Part shown: piece by piece, positions 1 through 8,707 of the stretch
Position numbering within the stretch: position 1 is the first letter of the stretch
How the letters are laid out: the number at the start of each line of letters is the position of its first letter
DNA from: Microsaccharimonas sp964523145
GTDB taxonomy: Bacteria; Patescibacteriota; Saccharimonadia; Saccharimonadales; Saccharimonadaceae
Length of the DNA: 64,000 bases
Direction: 5' to 3'
Assembly: GCA_964523145.1 (NCBI GenBank)
Contig: CAZFYB010000006.1
Span: 6,453 to 70,452 of the forward strand
Program-made: the position numbers and the translations under genes
Notes under the pieces: model-generated
Seen by the model: the letters and a program-made list of their open reading frames with translations, nothing else
The model's database searches: none
Told to the model about the DNA's origin: nothing

Positions 1-37
1 TGCACTATACAGGAACAGGGGTGAGCTGTCAATGTCG

Positions 38-526
38 CTATCTTTTCTTGCTATCTTTATCTGAGCTTTTTGCAGGCTTAGTAAAGAATAGATCAATCAC
101 CGCAAGTACCACCCCAATACTTATAATCGTTTGTTTATTATTAACAAACCATTGATAGACATCGGCACCAATACCTTCAAGTGGTAAGGCGAACCCAATT
201 GGTTCTACCAAAAAGGCAAGCGCAAGAACAGTAAAAAGCAACGAGCCAATCACTCGACTAATCATGTTTTTATAAGAATACCCGTGAAACAACAATAAAA
301 TTGCCGGCAATAGCACTACTAATGATTGCGTTGCCGCTTGAGTAATTGGGCCTTCAGGGACCAAGCCGGTTGCCGACACTACAAGTCCTGCGTAATATGT
401 CCACGTTTCGCTTAACATCGCTCCGGCTGTTAGTGCTAACCCAAGTAATCCAAATCGGCGTTTAGAAAGAAAAGCACCCATAAATAGCGCCAAAGCAACT
501 GCAATAAAAATACCAACTACTATCAT
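38..526 (-). CDS. Small multi-pass membrane protein, function unknown
   Basis: This 162-residue protein has about five hydrophobic segments (roughly residues 2-20, 27-50, 65-83, 88-112 and 133-149) and a short charged tail rich in Lys, Ser and Asp. I do not recognise a family. Its ATG overlaps the stop codon of the upstream DUF192 gene (ATGA arrangement), so the two are probably cotranslated. It may be an inner-membrane partner of that protein, but this is only context. Confidence 0.6.
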   Translation of the reverse strand: MIVVGIFIAVALALFMGAFLSKRRFGLLGLALTAGAMLSETWTYYAGLVVSATGLVPEGPITQAATQSLVVLLPAILLLFHGYSYKNMISRVIGSLLFTVLALAFLVEPIGFALPLEGIGADVYQWFVNNKQTIISIGVVLAVIDLFFTKPAKSSDKDSKKR

Positions 527-1005
527 GACTCTGCTTCCCCTACTTCAAATTCTGCAATGTTTCCTACTTTAATTCCACTCTGTTCAACACTCCCCGCCGG
601 TAGTTCAATGACATAACGAGCAAGGTCTTTAGAAGTAAAGGTTTGGCTGGTCTCAAGTTCGGGACTGGCATTTTTTACTACGTACACGACCTTTTTATCG
701 CTATTAAGCCACAGGATATCAAGCGGAATTTTCATATCTTTCATCCAAATACCGTGGTAGTCATCGTCTTCAAACACCATTAATAATCCGCCATTTGGCT
801 TCAAATTATCAACACCTGACAGCCCTTGAATGCGAGATGCTTGCGTGTCGGCCACTTGCAGCTGATACACCGCCCCCGCTATACGCACTTCTGTAGTCGG
901 CTTAAAATTCGCATAGACATACGAGCCAACTAAAGCAACCAAGATCACCACCAAACCGGCAATTAAAAGAATCGTTGTGTGCGGTCGCCAAATTTTTGCG
1001 TTCAT
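523..1005 (-). CDS. DUF192 family membrane-anchored protein
   Basis: A 160-residue protein with one N-terminal membrane segment (about residues 11-33) followed by an extracytoplasmic DUF192 domain (about 40-155). Typical family features are the GLSG stretch near residue 62, the GGLLMVFE strand and the WMKDMKIPLDILWL region. The family's biochemical role is not established. A TATGGT or TATACT promoter candidate lies in 1015-1031. It heads a two-gene unit with the downstream membrane protein and lies 47 bases after the ATP-grasp/DUF1704 operon. Confidence 0.85.
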   Translation of the reverse strand: MNAKIWRPHTTILLIAGLVVILVALVGSYVYANFKPTTEVRIAGAVYQLQVADTQASRIQGLSGVDNLKPNGGLLMVFEDDDYHGIWMKDMKIPLDILWLNSDKKVVYVVKNASPELETSQTFTSKDLARYVIELPAGSVEQSGIKVGNIAEFEVGEAES

Positions 1006-1052
1006 ACAAACGTTACCATACGACTAGTATAACAGTTTTAGCGTAAGAATTT

Positions 1053-1952
1053 TTAGGCGCCAACTTTGTCTTTTTTGTTAGAACGTTTTGCGTTCTGTTC
1101 AATGTATTCAATAATCTTACCGGCAACATTTCGGCCAGTCACTTCTTCAATACCTTCAAGGCCTGGAGAAGAGTTAACTTCAAGTACTAATGGACCACGG
1201 CTTGAGCGCATAAGGTCAACTCCACAGATTGCGAGCCCCATAGCTTTTGCAGCTTTTAGTGCAACCTTTTTCTCTTCATCAGTAAGTTTAATTGCTGTTC
1301 CACTTCCCCCTTGGTGAATGTTTGAACGAAAATCATCATCAAGACTCTGTCGTTGCATACTCGCAACTACCTGGTTACCCACAACAAAGGCACGGATATC
1401 AGTACCTGCTGACTCTTCAATAAATTCTTGAATAAGAAAGGCTGTTTCATTCACATAAAACGCTTGAATTACCGAACGAGCAACTTTACGGGTTTCAGCT
1501 AGTACAACCCCATTACCTTGTGTTCCCGAAGCAAGCTTAATAATAACCGGCGTTCCTACATGGTTCACAAGGTCATCAACATCGCTCGTCTCACGCGAGA
1601 AAACAGTTTTAGGAATACCAACCCCTGCTTTACTAAGCAGTTGGATTGATCGCAATTTATCTCGTGAACGACTAATGGCAATAGATTTAGCAGGTGTATA
1701 CACGCCCATCATTTCAAATTGGCGAATAATAGCTGTGCCGTACGTAGTCATACCAGGTAGGATACGCGGAATGATAGCGTCAAAATCATCCAAATCTTCA
1801 CCGCGGTAATATACCTTCGGATTATCTTGCTGGATCCCTACGTAACATTCAGGGTATTTAATAGTTTTTACTGTATGTCCACGCTTTTTAGCTTCTTCAC
1901 GCAAACGGCGCACTGTGTAACCTGGCGTACGGGTAAGAATACCGATCTTCAT
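1053..1952 (-). CDS. RimK-like ATP-grasp peptide ligase
   Basis: A 299-residue RimK-type ATP-grasp ligase. RimK enzymes add glutamate to the C terminus of ribosomal protein S6, and relatives add amino acids to other peptides. Visible features: an N-terminal pre-ATP-grasp domain, the nucleotide-binding strand IIKLASGTQGNGVVL (about residues 136-150), the IQEFIEES strand, and the metal-binding CGVDLM...LEVNSSPGLEG segment near residues 243-268. It is the last gene of a tight operon; its ATG shares one base with the stop of the preceding ATP-grasp gene (TAATG). Two DUF1704 peptidase-like genes lie upstream, so a ligation/removal cycle on a C-terminal tail is plausible. The substrate is unknown and S6 is only one possibility. 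Confidence 0.85.
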   Translation of the reverse strand: MKIGILTRTPGYTVRRLREEAKKRGHTVKTIKYPECYVGIQQDNPKVYYRGEDLDDFDAIIPRILPGMTTYGTAIIRQFEMMGVYTPAKSIAISRSRDKLRSIQLLSKAGVGIPKTVFSRETSDVDDLVNHVGTPVIIKLASGTQGNGVVLAETRKVARSVIQAFYVNETAFLIQEFIEESAGTDIRAFVVGNQVVASMQRQSLDDDFRSNIHQGGSGTAIKLTDEEKKVALKAAKAMGLAICGVDLMRSSRGPLVLEVNSSPGLEGIEEVTGRNVAGKIIEYIEQNAKRSNKKDKVGA

Positions 1953-2857
1953 TAGAAATCTCCTTGCATATTACGTATTGCGTTACCGAACGCTGTTAAT
2001 TTTTTATCAATATCAGTTCCAGAGGTAAGTTGCGGTACAGCATTCACCTCAAGGCAGCTATAGCCATAGGCGGATGAGGTGTCAGGAATAAGGTCAATAC
2101 CCGCCATTTCTCTGCCCATTATTTTACATATTTTCTCTGTTAATGTCAATACCTCAGGAGACAAATCAGAGAGCTCTAACCATCGAGCCTGGCCACCCTG
2201 AGAAGTGTTATTTAGGTGAGTATCGGCATCAGCACTGCGCGCTCGATGGAGCACAAGTGTGGGCTTGCCTCCAAAACAAATAATGCGTAAATCATGATCA
2301 TTTGGCAGGAATGGTTGGAATAAAAAGTATCCTTCTGTATTCGCTACCTCAGTAGCCTCTTCTTCATTTTTTACTAAAAAGTTTGACGTGCCGCGACTGG
2401 CGGCTACTGCTTTGGCAATATAGTTAAATCGTAAAGCTTCTAAGGGAACAGCATTTCTATCAAGGCTAAACCACGTTCGAGGCACAGGCACGCCCTCAAG
2501 CGCCAACTGCACCATAGCTGAAAGCTTGGTAGTAGAGCGTTGGCTTGCCATTTCACTATTCCAAAACGCTATACCGTGGTGTTTCAAAGCTAACGCCACC
2601 GAGAATGCTACATCACGATAGACAGACTTCTTTCCATTTTTGTACCAACCTACAGCAATAACTAAATCAGGCTTTGATTCAAGTAGGTCAAAATCATTAG
2701 TTGAGATACTTACTGAACTTGTTTCAATAGAGAAAACGAGATCTTCCCAGTGGATTCTTTTCACTTGCACTTCATCTGAAGCAATATAGCGGGCTATATC
2801 ATCCGGATTGTTTTTTGACCCGCTACTGCGCGAGCCAATAATAACTATATGTTTCAT
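1952..2857 (-). CDS. Divergent ATP-grasp ligase
   Basis: A 301-residue protein with an ATP-grasp C-terminal half: the acceptor-side strand FQPFLPN (near residue 180), DLRIICFGGKP, then AGIDLIPDT and LEVNAVPQL (about residues 254-278), which carry the acidic Mg-ATP ligands and the family-typical Asn. The first 100 residues form a degenerate pre-ATP-grasp domain. It overlaps the upstream DUF1704 gene by 4 bases (ATGA) and the downstream RimK gene by 1 base, so all are probably translated together. It is clearly different in sequence from the RimK-like neighbour, which suggests it adds a different residue or acts on a different acceptor. Confidence 0.8.
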   Translation of the reverse strand: MKHIVIIGSRSSGSKNNPDDIARYIASDEVQVKRIHWEDLVFSIETSSVSISTNDFDLLESKPDLVIAVGWYKNGKKSVYRDVAFSVALALKHHGIAFWNSEMASQRSTTKLSAMVQLALEGVPVPRTWFSLDRNAVPLEALRFNYIAKAVAASRGTSNFLVKNEEEATEVANTEGYFLFQPFLPNDHDLRIICFGGKPTLVLHRARSADADTHLNNTSQGGQARWLELSDLSPEVLTLTEKICKIMGREMAGIDLIPDTSSAYGYSCLEVNAVPQLTSGTDIDKKLTAFGNAIRNMQGDF

Positions 2858-3945
2858 GACAAAACCGTCCGCCTTCCTTCAATAATATCTACGAACTCAT
2901 TATAACTGAGATCGCTTTTACTCAGTATGTTCCACATGCGAATATTCGCATCAAAATAAACGGCATCTTTTAGGTATACCGCTCCGGCGATATCAGGTCG
3001 TCCGCCTCGAAAAGCTCGATAACATTCATTAAAAGAATGTTCTTTAGCAGCTTCTACGGAGTACTTGCTATGGCATACCATTAGCCTCCACAGGATTTCG
3101 TACACTTCACGGAATGTCATTGAATGGCCCAAAACCCCCCATCCAAGAGCTATAGCTAAATACCGGTAGGTACGGCGAAAACCAAATGATGGTTTTGTAA
3201 GTTGTTCAAGTAAAATCGCAAAACCTTCAGCCTCATCCATACTTGGTTGAGGTCCACGCACAGCGTGCCCAATCACCTCATGAAGTGTAATACGTTCAAT
3301 CGCCGATGCAGTTCTCGGTGCATAATCTTTGCCAATCGAAATTGTTTTTGCTTTATGATATGTACGAGCATGCTCACTACCTTTCAACACCCTCAGGCGC
3401 CATCCTTTATCAATAAGACCAGTAGTGGAAAGTTGGCCGTAGAGAGCATCCTCTAAATTATCCCCAAGATGAGATATCTTAGTATATTGTTTCAAATAAG
3501 CACGATATTTTTTAAAAACATCCCGACTTGGTTCTTGCCAGTCACTTTCAAACGTATCAATCCGTATTAACTCAAGTACTTCATTCCAGAGATGTTGATC
3601 TGACTCTGCCACGTTCTTCGACATTCGACATAAAATAGCCAATACAAGATCCTTATCCGGGGTACGAAATATTTTACTATTAGCGTTTCGGAACTCACTG
3701 AGTTTTTTAGCGTCTTTCTGTAAATACAAAGAAGCTAAAACTAGCTCTAACCTATTAACGATAACGAGGTCGTCCTTAACTAATCCAATGCGCTTTTTTA
3801 TCAATTCAGGTGTTACAGTTTCACGGTAACGAAAAGTAGGCTCGCTAATGGTACCAGCTAAGAAAGCTTTCATTTGTGAGCGTTTATTGAGCGCTCGAAA
3901 ATAACTATGGGTTGCAACAGGAAAGGTGTAATGGGTCGCCATCAT
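2854..3945 (-). CDS. DUF1704 metallo-carboxypeptidase-like protein (short form)
   Basis: A 363-residue member of the DUF1704 (QEGLA-motif, MATCAP-like) family. The zinc-site signature is HEVIGH at residues 222-227, followed by DEAEG at 237-241, which supplies the third acidic ligand in place of the QEGLA motif. Eukaryotic members (MATCAP/KIAA0895L) are tubulin tyrosine carboxypeptidases. Bacterial members are often neighbours of ATP-grasp ligases, as here. The gene starts 3 bases after the stop of a second DUF1704 gene and overlaps the next ATP-grasp gene by 4 bases. I infer a cytoplasmic peptidase that removes C-terminal residues; the substrate is unknown. Confidence 0.8.
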   Translation of the reverse strand: MMATHYTFPVATHSYFRALNKRSQMKAFLAGTISEPTFRYRETVTPELIKKRIGLVKDDLVIVNRLELVLASLYLQKDAKKLSEFRNANSKIFRTPDKDLVLAILCRMSKNVAESDQHLWNEVLELIRIDTFESDWQEPSRDVFKKYRAYLKQYTKISHLGDNLEDALYGQLSTTGLIDKGWRLRVLKGSEHARTYHKAKTISIGKDYAPRTASAIERITLHEVIGHAVRGPQPSMDEAEGFAILLEQLTKPSFGFRRTYRYLAIALGWGVLGHSMTFREVYEILWRLMVCHSKYSVEAAKEHSFNECYRAFRGGRPDIAGAVYLKDAVYFDANIRMWNILSKSDLSYNEFVDIIEGRRTVLS

Positions 3946-3948
3946 AAA

Positions 3949-5346
3949 TTACTCCTGAACCGGCAGTAGGCCAAATTTTTGCATGGCAAGAATATGACGA
4001 TCATTTGTAATATCGGTCTTGCCTAGGTCGCCTTGTGATATAACTTGTGGGCCGCGCGTTGCCGCTTCAAGCCAGTTGGCAACATGTCCTTCGAGGTATA
4101 CTTTATCTTTTAAGTATGCGCCACCCTTGCCATCAGTACCTTTTAGCACGCGCGTTAATAAATCATCGGTACGTTTTTGAGCTATCGAGAAAGCAACCTC
4201 TGGTTCATCTGGTTTTAAAGCAGTTTGATACATAAGGTCGATAGTATTCATAAAATCATACGTTTCAGAAGATGATGCGGGTTTTTCAGCTCCTACCCCA
4301 GAGGCAAACGAAATAGCAATGTGTCGGCGCATAATATCACGCCAACGCACAAGCTTACCAAATTCATCAAATGTCTCATATTGCACTTCTTCACGTATCA
4401 CTGCCCGACCTTCATTTCCTGACTCGTACCTATCAAATCCTTCCGCTAACAGCGCTAAAGGCCCGCGCTTCCCGTTTGAACGTTCAAGTTCATGGCTACC
4501 GATTTCGTGACCGAGCCCAAGTCCAAGAAAGCGTTTAGTCAGCATATTATATTCAGCTGGCCGTAAGACAGCCTCTTGGGTCACGCCCCAGGTTGCCCCA
4601 GCGGCATCACGAATTGGTTTTGTAGATCCAATATTAGAAATGACCTTTTCAAGAATAATATCACCGGCTTCACGGTTGATCTTCTTTGTACCTTCTGGGA
4701 TATCAATACCAGCAAGCAGTAAACCATAATACCCTAATGGCCGCATGTGATCTTCACGCACCTGTTCATATGTTTGCTCATCAGGCGCAAGAAGTTCTCG
4801 GTACCCACGCATATCTGAAAGCATATCGAGTGTCTTTTGAGCAGCATCGATCGTAGCTTGATTTTGGTCTGGCTTCTGAAGAAGCACTTCTGCATCGTGG
4901 GCTATCCAGTCTAATGCGCCCCTGTAAATATCTTCGTCAGGTTTACCATAAATAAATTCATTCCAACGGCGAAAGTTAACTGTGTCGCCCTTAGATGATG
5001 CGATGAGTATATTCACATTAGCAATGTGCTCATTTACCTTCCATCGGTAAAGTTGCTTCACATGCGGATCTAGATCATCTCGTTCTATAAGTTCGCGTTT
5101 CCATTGGCGTAATGCAGCTTGCTTTAGGAGATACTCATCATCGCTTACCGGATCGGCACTTAAGTCAGCGTCTTGACCTTCATGCCACTCGTTTAAGACA
5201 GTCGTTTTGCGCTCATTAGTTAAAGAAAGCTGCTGGTACACTTCCTTTGCGTCACCAAGAACAGCCCTCAATGAATCAAATAATTCTTGATCAATTTGAG
5301 GGGTTTCACGAGGAGGAAGAAGTAAGCCGTCTCGTTCGTATATCAT
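3949..5346 (-). CDS. DUF1704 metallo-carboxypeptidase-like protein (long form)
   Basis: A 465-residue protein, first gene of the operon running to 1053. It carries HEIGSH at residues 280-285, matching the HEIGTH-type zinc motif of MATCAP-like DUF1704 proteins, and GNEGRAV about 30 residues later as the probable third-ligand region. The N-terminal 200 residues are helical and may be substrate binding. A TATAAT hexamer at 5353-5358 (complement strand) lies 6 bases before the ATG, so the operon is likely transcribed from here as a leaderless mRNA. Two diverged DUF1704 paralogues in one operon suggest division of labour, for example different terminal residues. Confidence 0.8.
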   Translation of the reverse strand: MIYERDGLLLPPRETPQIDQELFDSLRAVLGDAKEVYQQLSLTNERKTTVLNEWHEGQDADLSADPVSDDEYLLKQAALRQWKRELIERDDLDPHVKQLYRWKVNEHIANVNILIASSKGDTVNFRRWNEFIYGKPDEDIYRGALDWIAHDAEVLLQKPDQNQATIDAAQKTLDMLSDMRGYRELLAPDEQTYEQVREDHMRPLGYYGLLLAGIDIPEGTKKINREAGDIILEKVISNIGSTKPIRDAAGATWGVTQEAVLRPAEYNMLTKRFLGLGLGHEIGSHELERSNGKRGPLALLAEGFDRYESGNEGRAVIREEVQYETFDEFGKLVRWRDIMRRHIAISFASGVGAEKPASSSETYDFMNTIDLMYQTALKPDEPEVAFSIAQKRTDDLLTRVLKGTDGKGGAYLKDKVYLEGHVANWLEAATRGPQVISQGDLGKTDITNDRHILAMQKFGLLPVQE

Positions 5347-5352
5347 CAGTAT

Positions 5353-5358
5353 ATTATA
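5353..5358 (-). promoter_or_regulatory. -10 element of the DUF1704/ATP-grasp operon
   Basis: TATAAT on the complement strand, 6 bases before the ATG at 5346. It supports separate transcription of the four-gene operon from the dnaJ/ATP-grasp unit upstream. Confidence 0.6.
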
Positions 5359-5392
5359 CCTTAAAACTGTTTAAATGTCAATCTAAAAGTGC

Positions 5393-6349
5393 TTAAGCAG
5401 ATAGTTGTACGTAATGATCCACTAAGTCTGCCATCTTAGCTATAATATCAGGTTTATCGCCACTTCTTATAGATGTATACACCGCTAAAGCTGGGGCGGT
5501 GTTAAATTCAAGAAATACATAGTTATTTTGAGTTGCTTCTGTCCGCCAATCTTTAATCATAAAGTCAACCACTAAGAATGGAGGGTTGAGCCGTAAAGCA
5601 AGTCGCTCTGCAATCGCAAGATACGAGGAATGGATAAGATCAAGAATGCCGTAAAACGATGCGCCTTTGGCAATTGTAGTGGCGTTGCTTAATTCAACTA
5701 CTTCATTTTCGCCTGGAACACGTAAATCATTAATGAATTCGTCTGAAATAATTTCAGGTGATAGCTGTGGATATGATAACAGAGGGAACACTAAACTTTC
5801 TCGAGCCTTATTTTCAATTTCAATTAGTTCAGCAATAGATTTATTTCCATCACCAACAACTCGAGGAGTTTGCCGTAAAATTGCCGATTTTACTTTACCA
5901 CCAATAATAGTAAAGCGTACCTCTTCACCAATAAACTGCTCTTGGATCAATGGTATACTCTTTTCATATGTAGCATGTTTTATCGCACGCGATAGTTGGC
6001 TTGGATCGGTAATGTTTAAAGTTAGTCCTTGGCCACCTCCAAGTTCAGTTGGTTTTACGATTACTCGCCCATGAGTAGCAAGAAACTTCGTGGCATCTTG
6101 AAATTTATCTGTCCGGATTGTATTAGGAACAGTAACACCAAGCTCCTGGGCGAAAGCATAGCTTAATTCTTTGTCTCGGCTAATTGTTTTTGTTATCCCA
6201 GATATAAAGGGATAGTCGTAAAACTGCGATTTGCTAATAGCAACTTTGCCGTTCGGAGAAATGTATTGAATATACGAGTTACCCAAGTCAAGCTCTATCT
6301 GAGTATATCCCCTCGATAGAAGCTCATCGCCGAGCCCAGAAAATGCCAC
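5393..6349 (-). CDS. Cyanophycin synthetase/GshF-type ATP-grasp ligase, coupled to dnaJ
   Basis: A 318-residue ATP-grasp ligase most like the ligase domains of cyanophycin synthetases and of GshF: RDKELSYAFAQELG (about residues 57-70), VKPTELGGGQGLTL (about 97-110), IQEQFIGEEVRFTIIGGKV (about 135-153), then DFMIKDW...FLEFNTAPAL (about 265-290). The start is a GTG that overlaps the TAG stop of dnaJ, so translation is coupled and the gene probably falls under HrcA/CIRCE heat-shock control. It lies just upstream of the operon with two more ATP-grasp and two DUF1704 genes, so it may belong to the same modification system. Acceptor and amino acid are unknown. Confidence 0.8.
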   Translation of the reverse strand: MAFSGLGDELLSRGYTQIELDLGNSYIQYISPNGKVAISKSQFYDYPFISGITKTISRDKELSYAFAQELGVTVPNTIRTDKFQDATKFLATHGRVIVKPTELGGGQGLTLNITDPSQLSRAIKHATYEKSIPLIQEQFIGEEVRFTIIGGKVKSAILRQTPRVVGDGNKSIAELIEIENKARESLVFPLLSYPQLSPEIISDEFINDLRVPGENEVVELSNATTIAKGASFYGILDLIHSSYLAIAERLALRLNPPFLVVDFMIKDWRTEATQNNYVFLEFNTAPALAVYTSIRSGDKPDIIAKMADLVDHYVQLSA

Positions 6350-7443
6350 TAAAACTTACCCTTAGGGCTTTTGTTTAATTCTTCAAGCAATTCTTTTTGC
6401 TTTTTTGAAAGCTTTGTCGGCGTATCAACAATCACACTCACAATATGCGGACCGCGCCGATCGCTATTCATGTGCGGCACGCCGTGGCCAGAAAGTTTAA
6501 AGTCAGTGCCTGATTGCGTTCCAGCTGGAATTTTCATTCGTACTGATCCATCTACAGTTTCAACTTCAATTTCAGTACCGAGTGCCGCTTCAACCATGCC
6601 AATATGAGTTTCAGACAAAATAATATCGCCTTCACGGGTAAAGGTTTTGTTTGCCTTTACGCGAATATGCACATACAAATCGCCTTTTTCACCGTGGCCA
6701 ATCGCTTCGCCGCGGCCACTCAGACGAATAGTAGAACCATCATCGATCCCGGCTGGAATCTTAATTTTAATCGCTTGTTTACGGCGCTGCGTACCGGTAC
6801 CTTTACACACCGTACAGACTTTTTCAGGAATCTTACCGTTCCCGTGGCACGTTGCACAAGGAACAGTTTGTTGAATCGCCCCAAACATAGTATTCATGAC
6901 ACGCGTTTGCTGGCCAGCCCCATGACAAGTTGGACACGTCTTCAATTCGTGACCAGGCTCAACAGTTGTACCATGACAGTGTTCACAGGTATCTTCAAGT
7001 TCAAGGGTCATTTCATGCTCAATACCAAAAATCGCTTCTTCAAAAGTAAGCTGCAATTGAACTTCTACATCACGACCCCTCTGTGGTTGCTGGCGTGAAT
7101 TGCCACCGCCAAAGAATTGGCCAAAAATATCACCAAATCCTTCACCAAAATCAAACCCGCCACCTTGGTTAAATCCACCGAATCCTTCAAACGGATTGCC
7201 GCCTGCTTGACCACCGCCAGCTGCTCCACCAACACCAGCATGGCCAAATTGATCGTAGCGTTGACGTTTTTGAGCATCTTTTAATACTTCGTAGGCTTCG
7301 TTAAGCTCTTTAAACTTTGTCTCATCACCGCCTTCTTTATCAGGGTGATGTTCAACAGCCTTCCGGCGGAAAGCTTTCTTTAGTTCATCGGGTGAAGCGT
7401 CTTTTGACACCCCTAATACTTCGTAGTAATCTCGCTTGCTCAT
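6349..7443 (-). CDS. dnaJ: Chaperone DnaJ (Hsp40)
   Basis: Type I DnaJ of 364 residues: J domain with HPD (about residues 31-33), Gly/Phe-rich linker (about 66-110), four CxxCxGxG-type zinc repeats (about 135-210), and the C-terminal substrate-binding domain. It stimulates DnaK ATPase and holds unfolded proteins in the cytoplasm. I chose the ATG at 7441-7443, which begins MSKRDYYEVLGV, because a TATACT hexamer (7454-7459, complement) lies 10 bases before it and a CIRCE operator covers the promoter. A reading frame open seven codons further upstream is therefore not used. The stop overlaps the GTG of an ATP-grasp ligase gene. Confidence 0.97.
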   Translation of the reverse strand: MSKRDYYEVLGVSKDASPDELKKAFRRKAVEHHPDKEGGDETKFKELNEAYEVLKDAQKRQRYDQFGHAGVGGAAGGGQAGGNPFEGFGGFNQGGGFDFGEGFGDIFGQFFGGGNSRQQPQRGRDVEVQLQLTFEEAIFGIEHEMTLELEDTCEHCHGTTVEPGHELKTCPTCHGAGQQTRVMNTMFGAIQQTVPCATCHGNGKIPEKVCTVCKGTGTQRRKQAIKIKIPAGIDDGSTIRLSGRGEAIGHGEKGDLYVHIRVKANKTFTREGDIILSETHIGMVEAALGTEIEVETVDGSVRMKIPAGTQSGTDFKLSGHGVPHMNSDRRGPHIVSVIVDTPTKLSKKQKELLEELNKSPKGKF

Positions 7444-7464
7444 ATCTGTTATTAGTATAGCCAA

Positions 7465-7491
7465 CTAGCACTCAAAAGTCTAGAGTGCTAA
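7465..7491 (-). promoter_or_regulatory. CIRCE operator of dnaJ
   Basis: CTAGCACTC - 9 bases - GAGTGCTAA, an almost perfect CIRCE palindrome, the binding site of HrcA. The 9-base spacer (7474-7482) holds the -35 region, a TAGACT at 7477-7482 on the complement strand, 17 bases from the TATACT -10 at 7454-7459. Bound HrcA would block RNA polymerase directly. Confidence 0.95.
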
Positions 7492-7546
7492 GTTGTTTTA
7501 GCCTAGCTATTTCGCTTGTGCTTCATACGCGTTATACTGACAATTA

Positions 7547-8668
7547 ATGAAACTTCTTATACGTACCTTTGGTGCAATCGCTGGTTTAATCCACGCCGAG
7601 TACCGGCAATTGAAAAACCGATACTTCGGAACAATCGAACGATTTCCTGGCACCGCCCGCGAGATATGCCAGCAGATTGTCCATCGTTTATGGGCCGGTG
7701 ATTTCTACCGCACAAGCCTAGGGCACTATAATTTTTTCTGGATGCGGGATTTTGGTACGGTGGCCGATTCGTTGACGCACGTACATGAACGAACTCACGT
7801 ACACCATACATTGCGCTGGGCTTTACGGCACTATATGCGTGCTGATGCCATTAAATTATGTATCGACAAAGCTGGTAACGTGTTTAACGCACCGGGTAAG
7901 CCCAGTATTGATGCGCTTCCTTGGTTGATTCACTCTATTTACGTGAGCCGCTACGCCCTAAACGACCTTGAACGGCAATTTTTAAATAAAGAAATTGCAC
8001 ACTATGTTGAAAAGTTTTTAGATGAAACCGGCGATATTCGACCCGATGTGAAATTCGCAGAAATGCGTGATGCAGTATATTACCACCGCAGTGCCTATGC
8101 AATTACTCTCGTTGCCCGCCTCTCGTTATGTGCCGAAAAACTACGCCTTGCCTTCCCTTTTCACTTCGCACACTACCAACATATCCTTATTAAGGAATAC
8201 TGGACAGGCACGCACTTTAGGGCCGATAGAACCAGCCAAACATTTAGTTCAGACAGCGCACTTATGCCTTTCTTTCTGGAAGTCATCACCGATAAAGACA
8301 GAGTTGCCGCAACCATGGACTACATCAACGAAAAAGAACTTAACCAACCCTACCCATTAAAATATGGTGAAGTGCCCAAAAAACGCCTCCGCTACCGCTT
8401 CGGTATGGGCCCCATTTCGATGCCAAACTACACTGAAACTAGTATTTGGACATGGCACGCTACCTATTATTTGCATATCTTAAATCGCTACAATCGCCCT
8501 GAATATGCCGACCAATACAATCGTTTTTGTGCATTAATTGAACGCCACGATACCTACCCAGAGCTCGTAAACCCTGATGGATCGTGGTATTACGCTCCTT
8601 TTTACCGCGCCGACCCAGGCATGGTATGGGTGGCTTTGTTTCTAGAACTACCTGAACCAAAAAAATAG
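7547..8668 (+). CDS. Putative (alpha/alpha)6-barrel glycosidase-like protein
   Basis: A 373-residue protein without a signal peptide. Aromatic- and His/Trp-rich helices (WMRDFGTVADSL near residues 65-76, WALRHYM, DALPWLIHSIY, SSDSALMPFFLEV, TSIWTWHATYYL) suggest the six-hairpin toroid of glucoamylase/amylo-1,6-glucosidase-type enzymes, with WMRD as a possible sugar-binding motif. I cannot place it in a GH family by eye. A TATACT at 7533-7538 lies 8 bases before the ATG (leaderless). It is divergent from dnaJ and convergent with dnaK, sharing a terminator with dnaK. Confidence 0.5.
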   Translation: MKLLIRTFGAIAGLIHAEYRQLKNRYFGTIERFPGTAREICQQIVHRLWAGDFYRTSLGHYNFFWMRDFGTVADSLTHVHERTHVHHTLRWALRHYMRADAIKLCIDKAGNVFNAPGKPSIDALPWLIHSIYVSRYALNDLERQFLNKEIAHYVEKFLDETGDIRPDVKFAEMRDAVYYHRSAYAITLVARLSLCAEKLRLAFPFHFAHYQHILIKEYWTGTHFRADRTSQTFSSDSALMPFFLEVITDKDRVAATMDYINEKELNQPYPLKYGEVPKKRLRYRFGMGPISMPNYTETSIWTWHATYYLHILNRYNRPEYADQYNRFCALIERHDTYPELVNPDGSWYYAPFYRADPGMVWVALFLELPEPKK

Positions 8669-8690
8669 CCGACTTCATGCCGGCTATTTT
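8662..8690. terminator. Bidirectional terminator between the glycosidase-like gene and dnaK
   Basis: A perfect 10-bp inverted repeat, AAAATAGCCG and CGGCTATTTT, around a 9-base loop. The A- and T-rich ends make it work on both strands, as expected between convergent genes. Confidence 0.85.
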
Positions 8691-8707
8691 ATGTCAGTCA
8701 GTAGCGA

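Noticed and set aside
6604..7098. A 164-residue plus-strand frame inside dnaJ
   Set aside because: It is a shadow of the DnaJ zinc-finger region and has no promoter or ribosome site.
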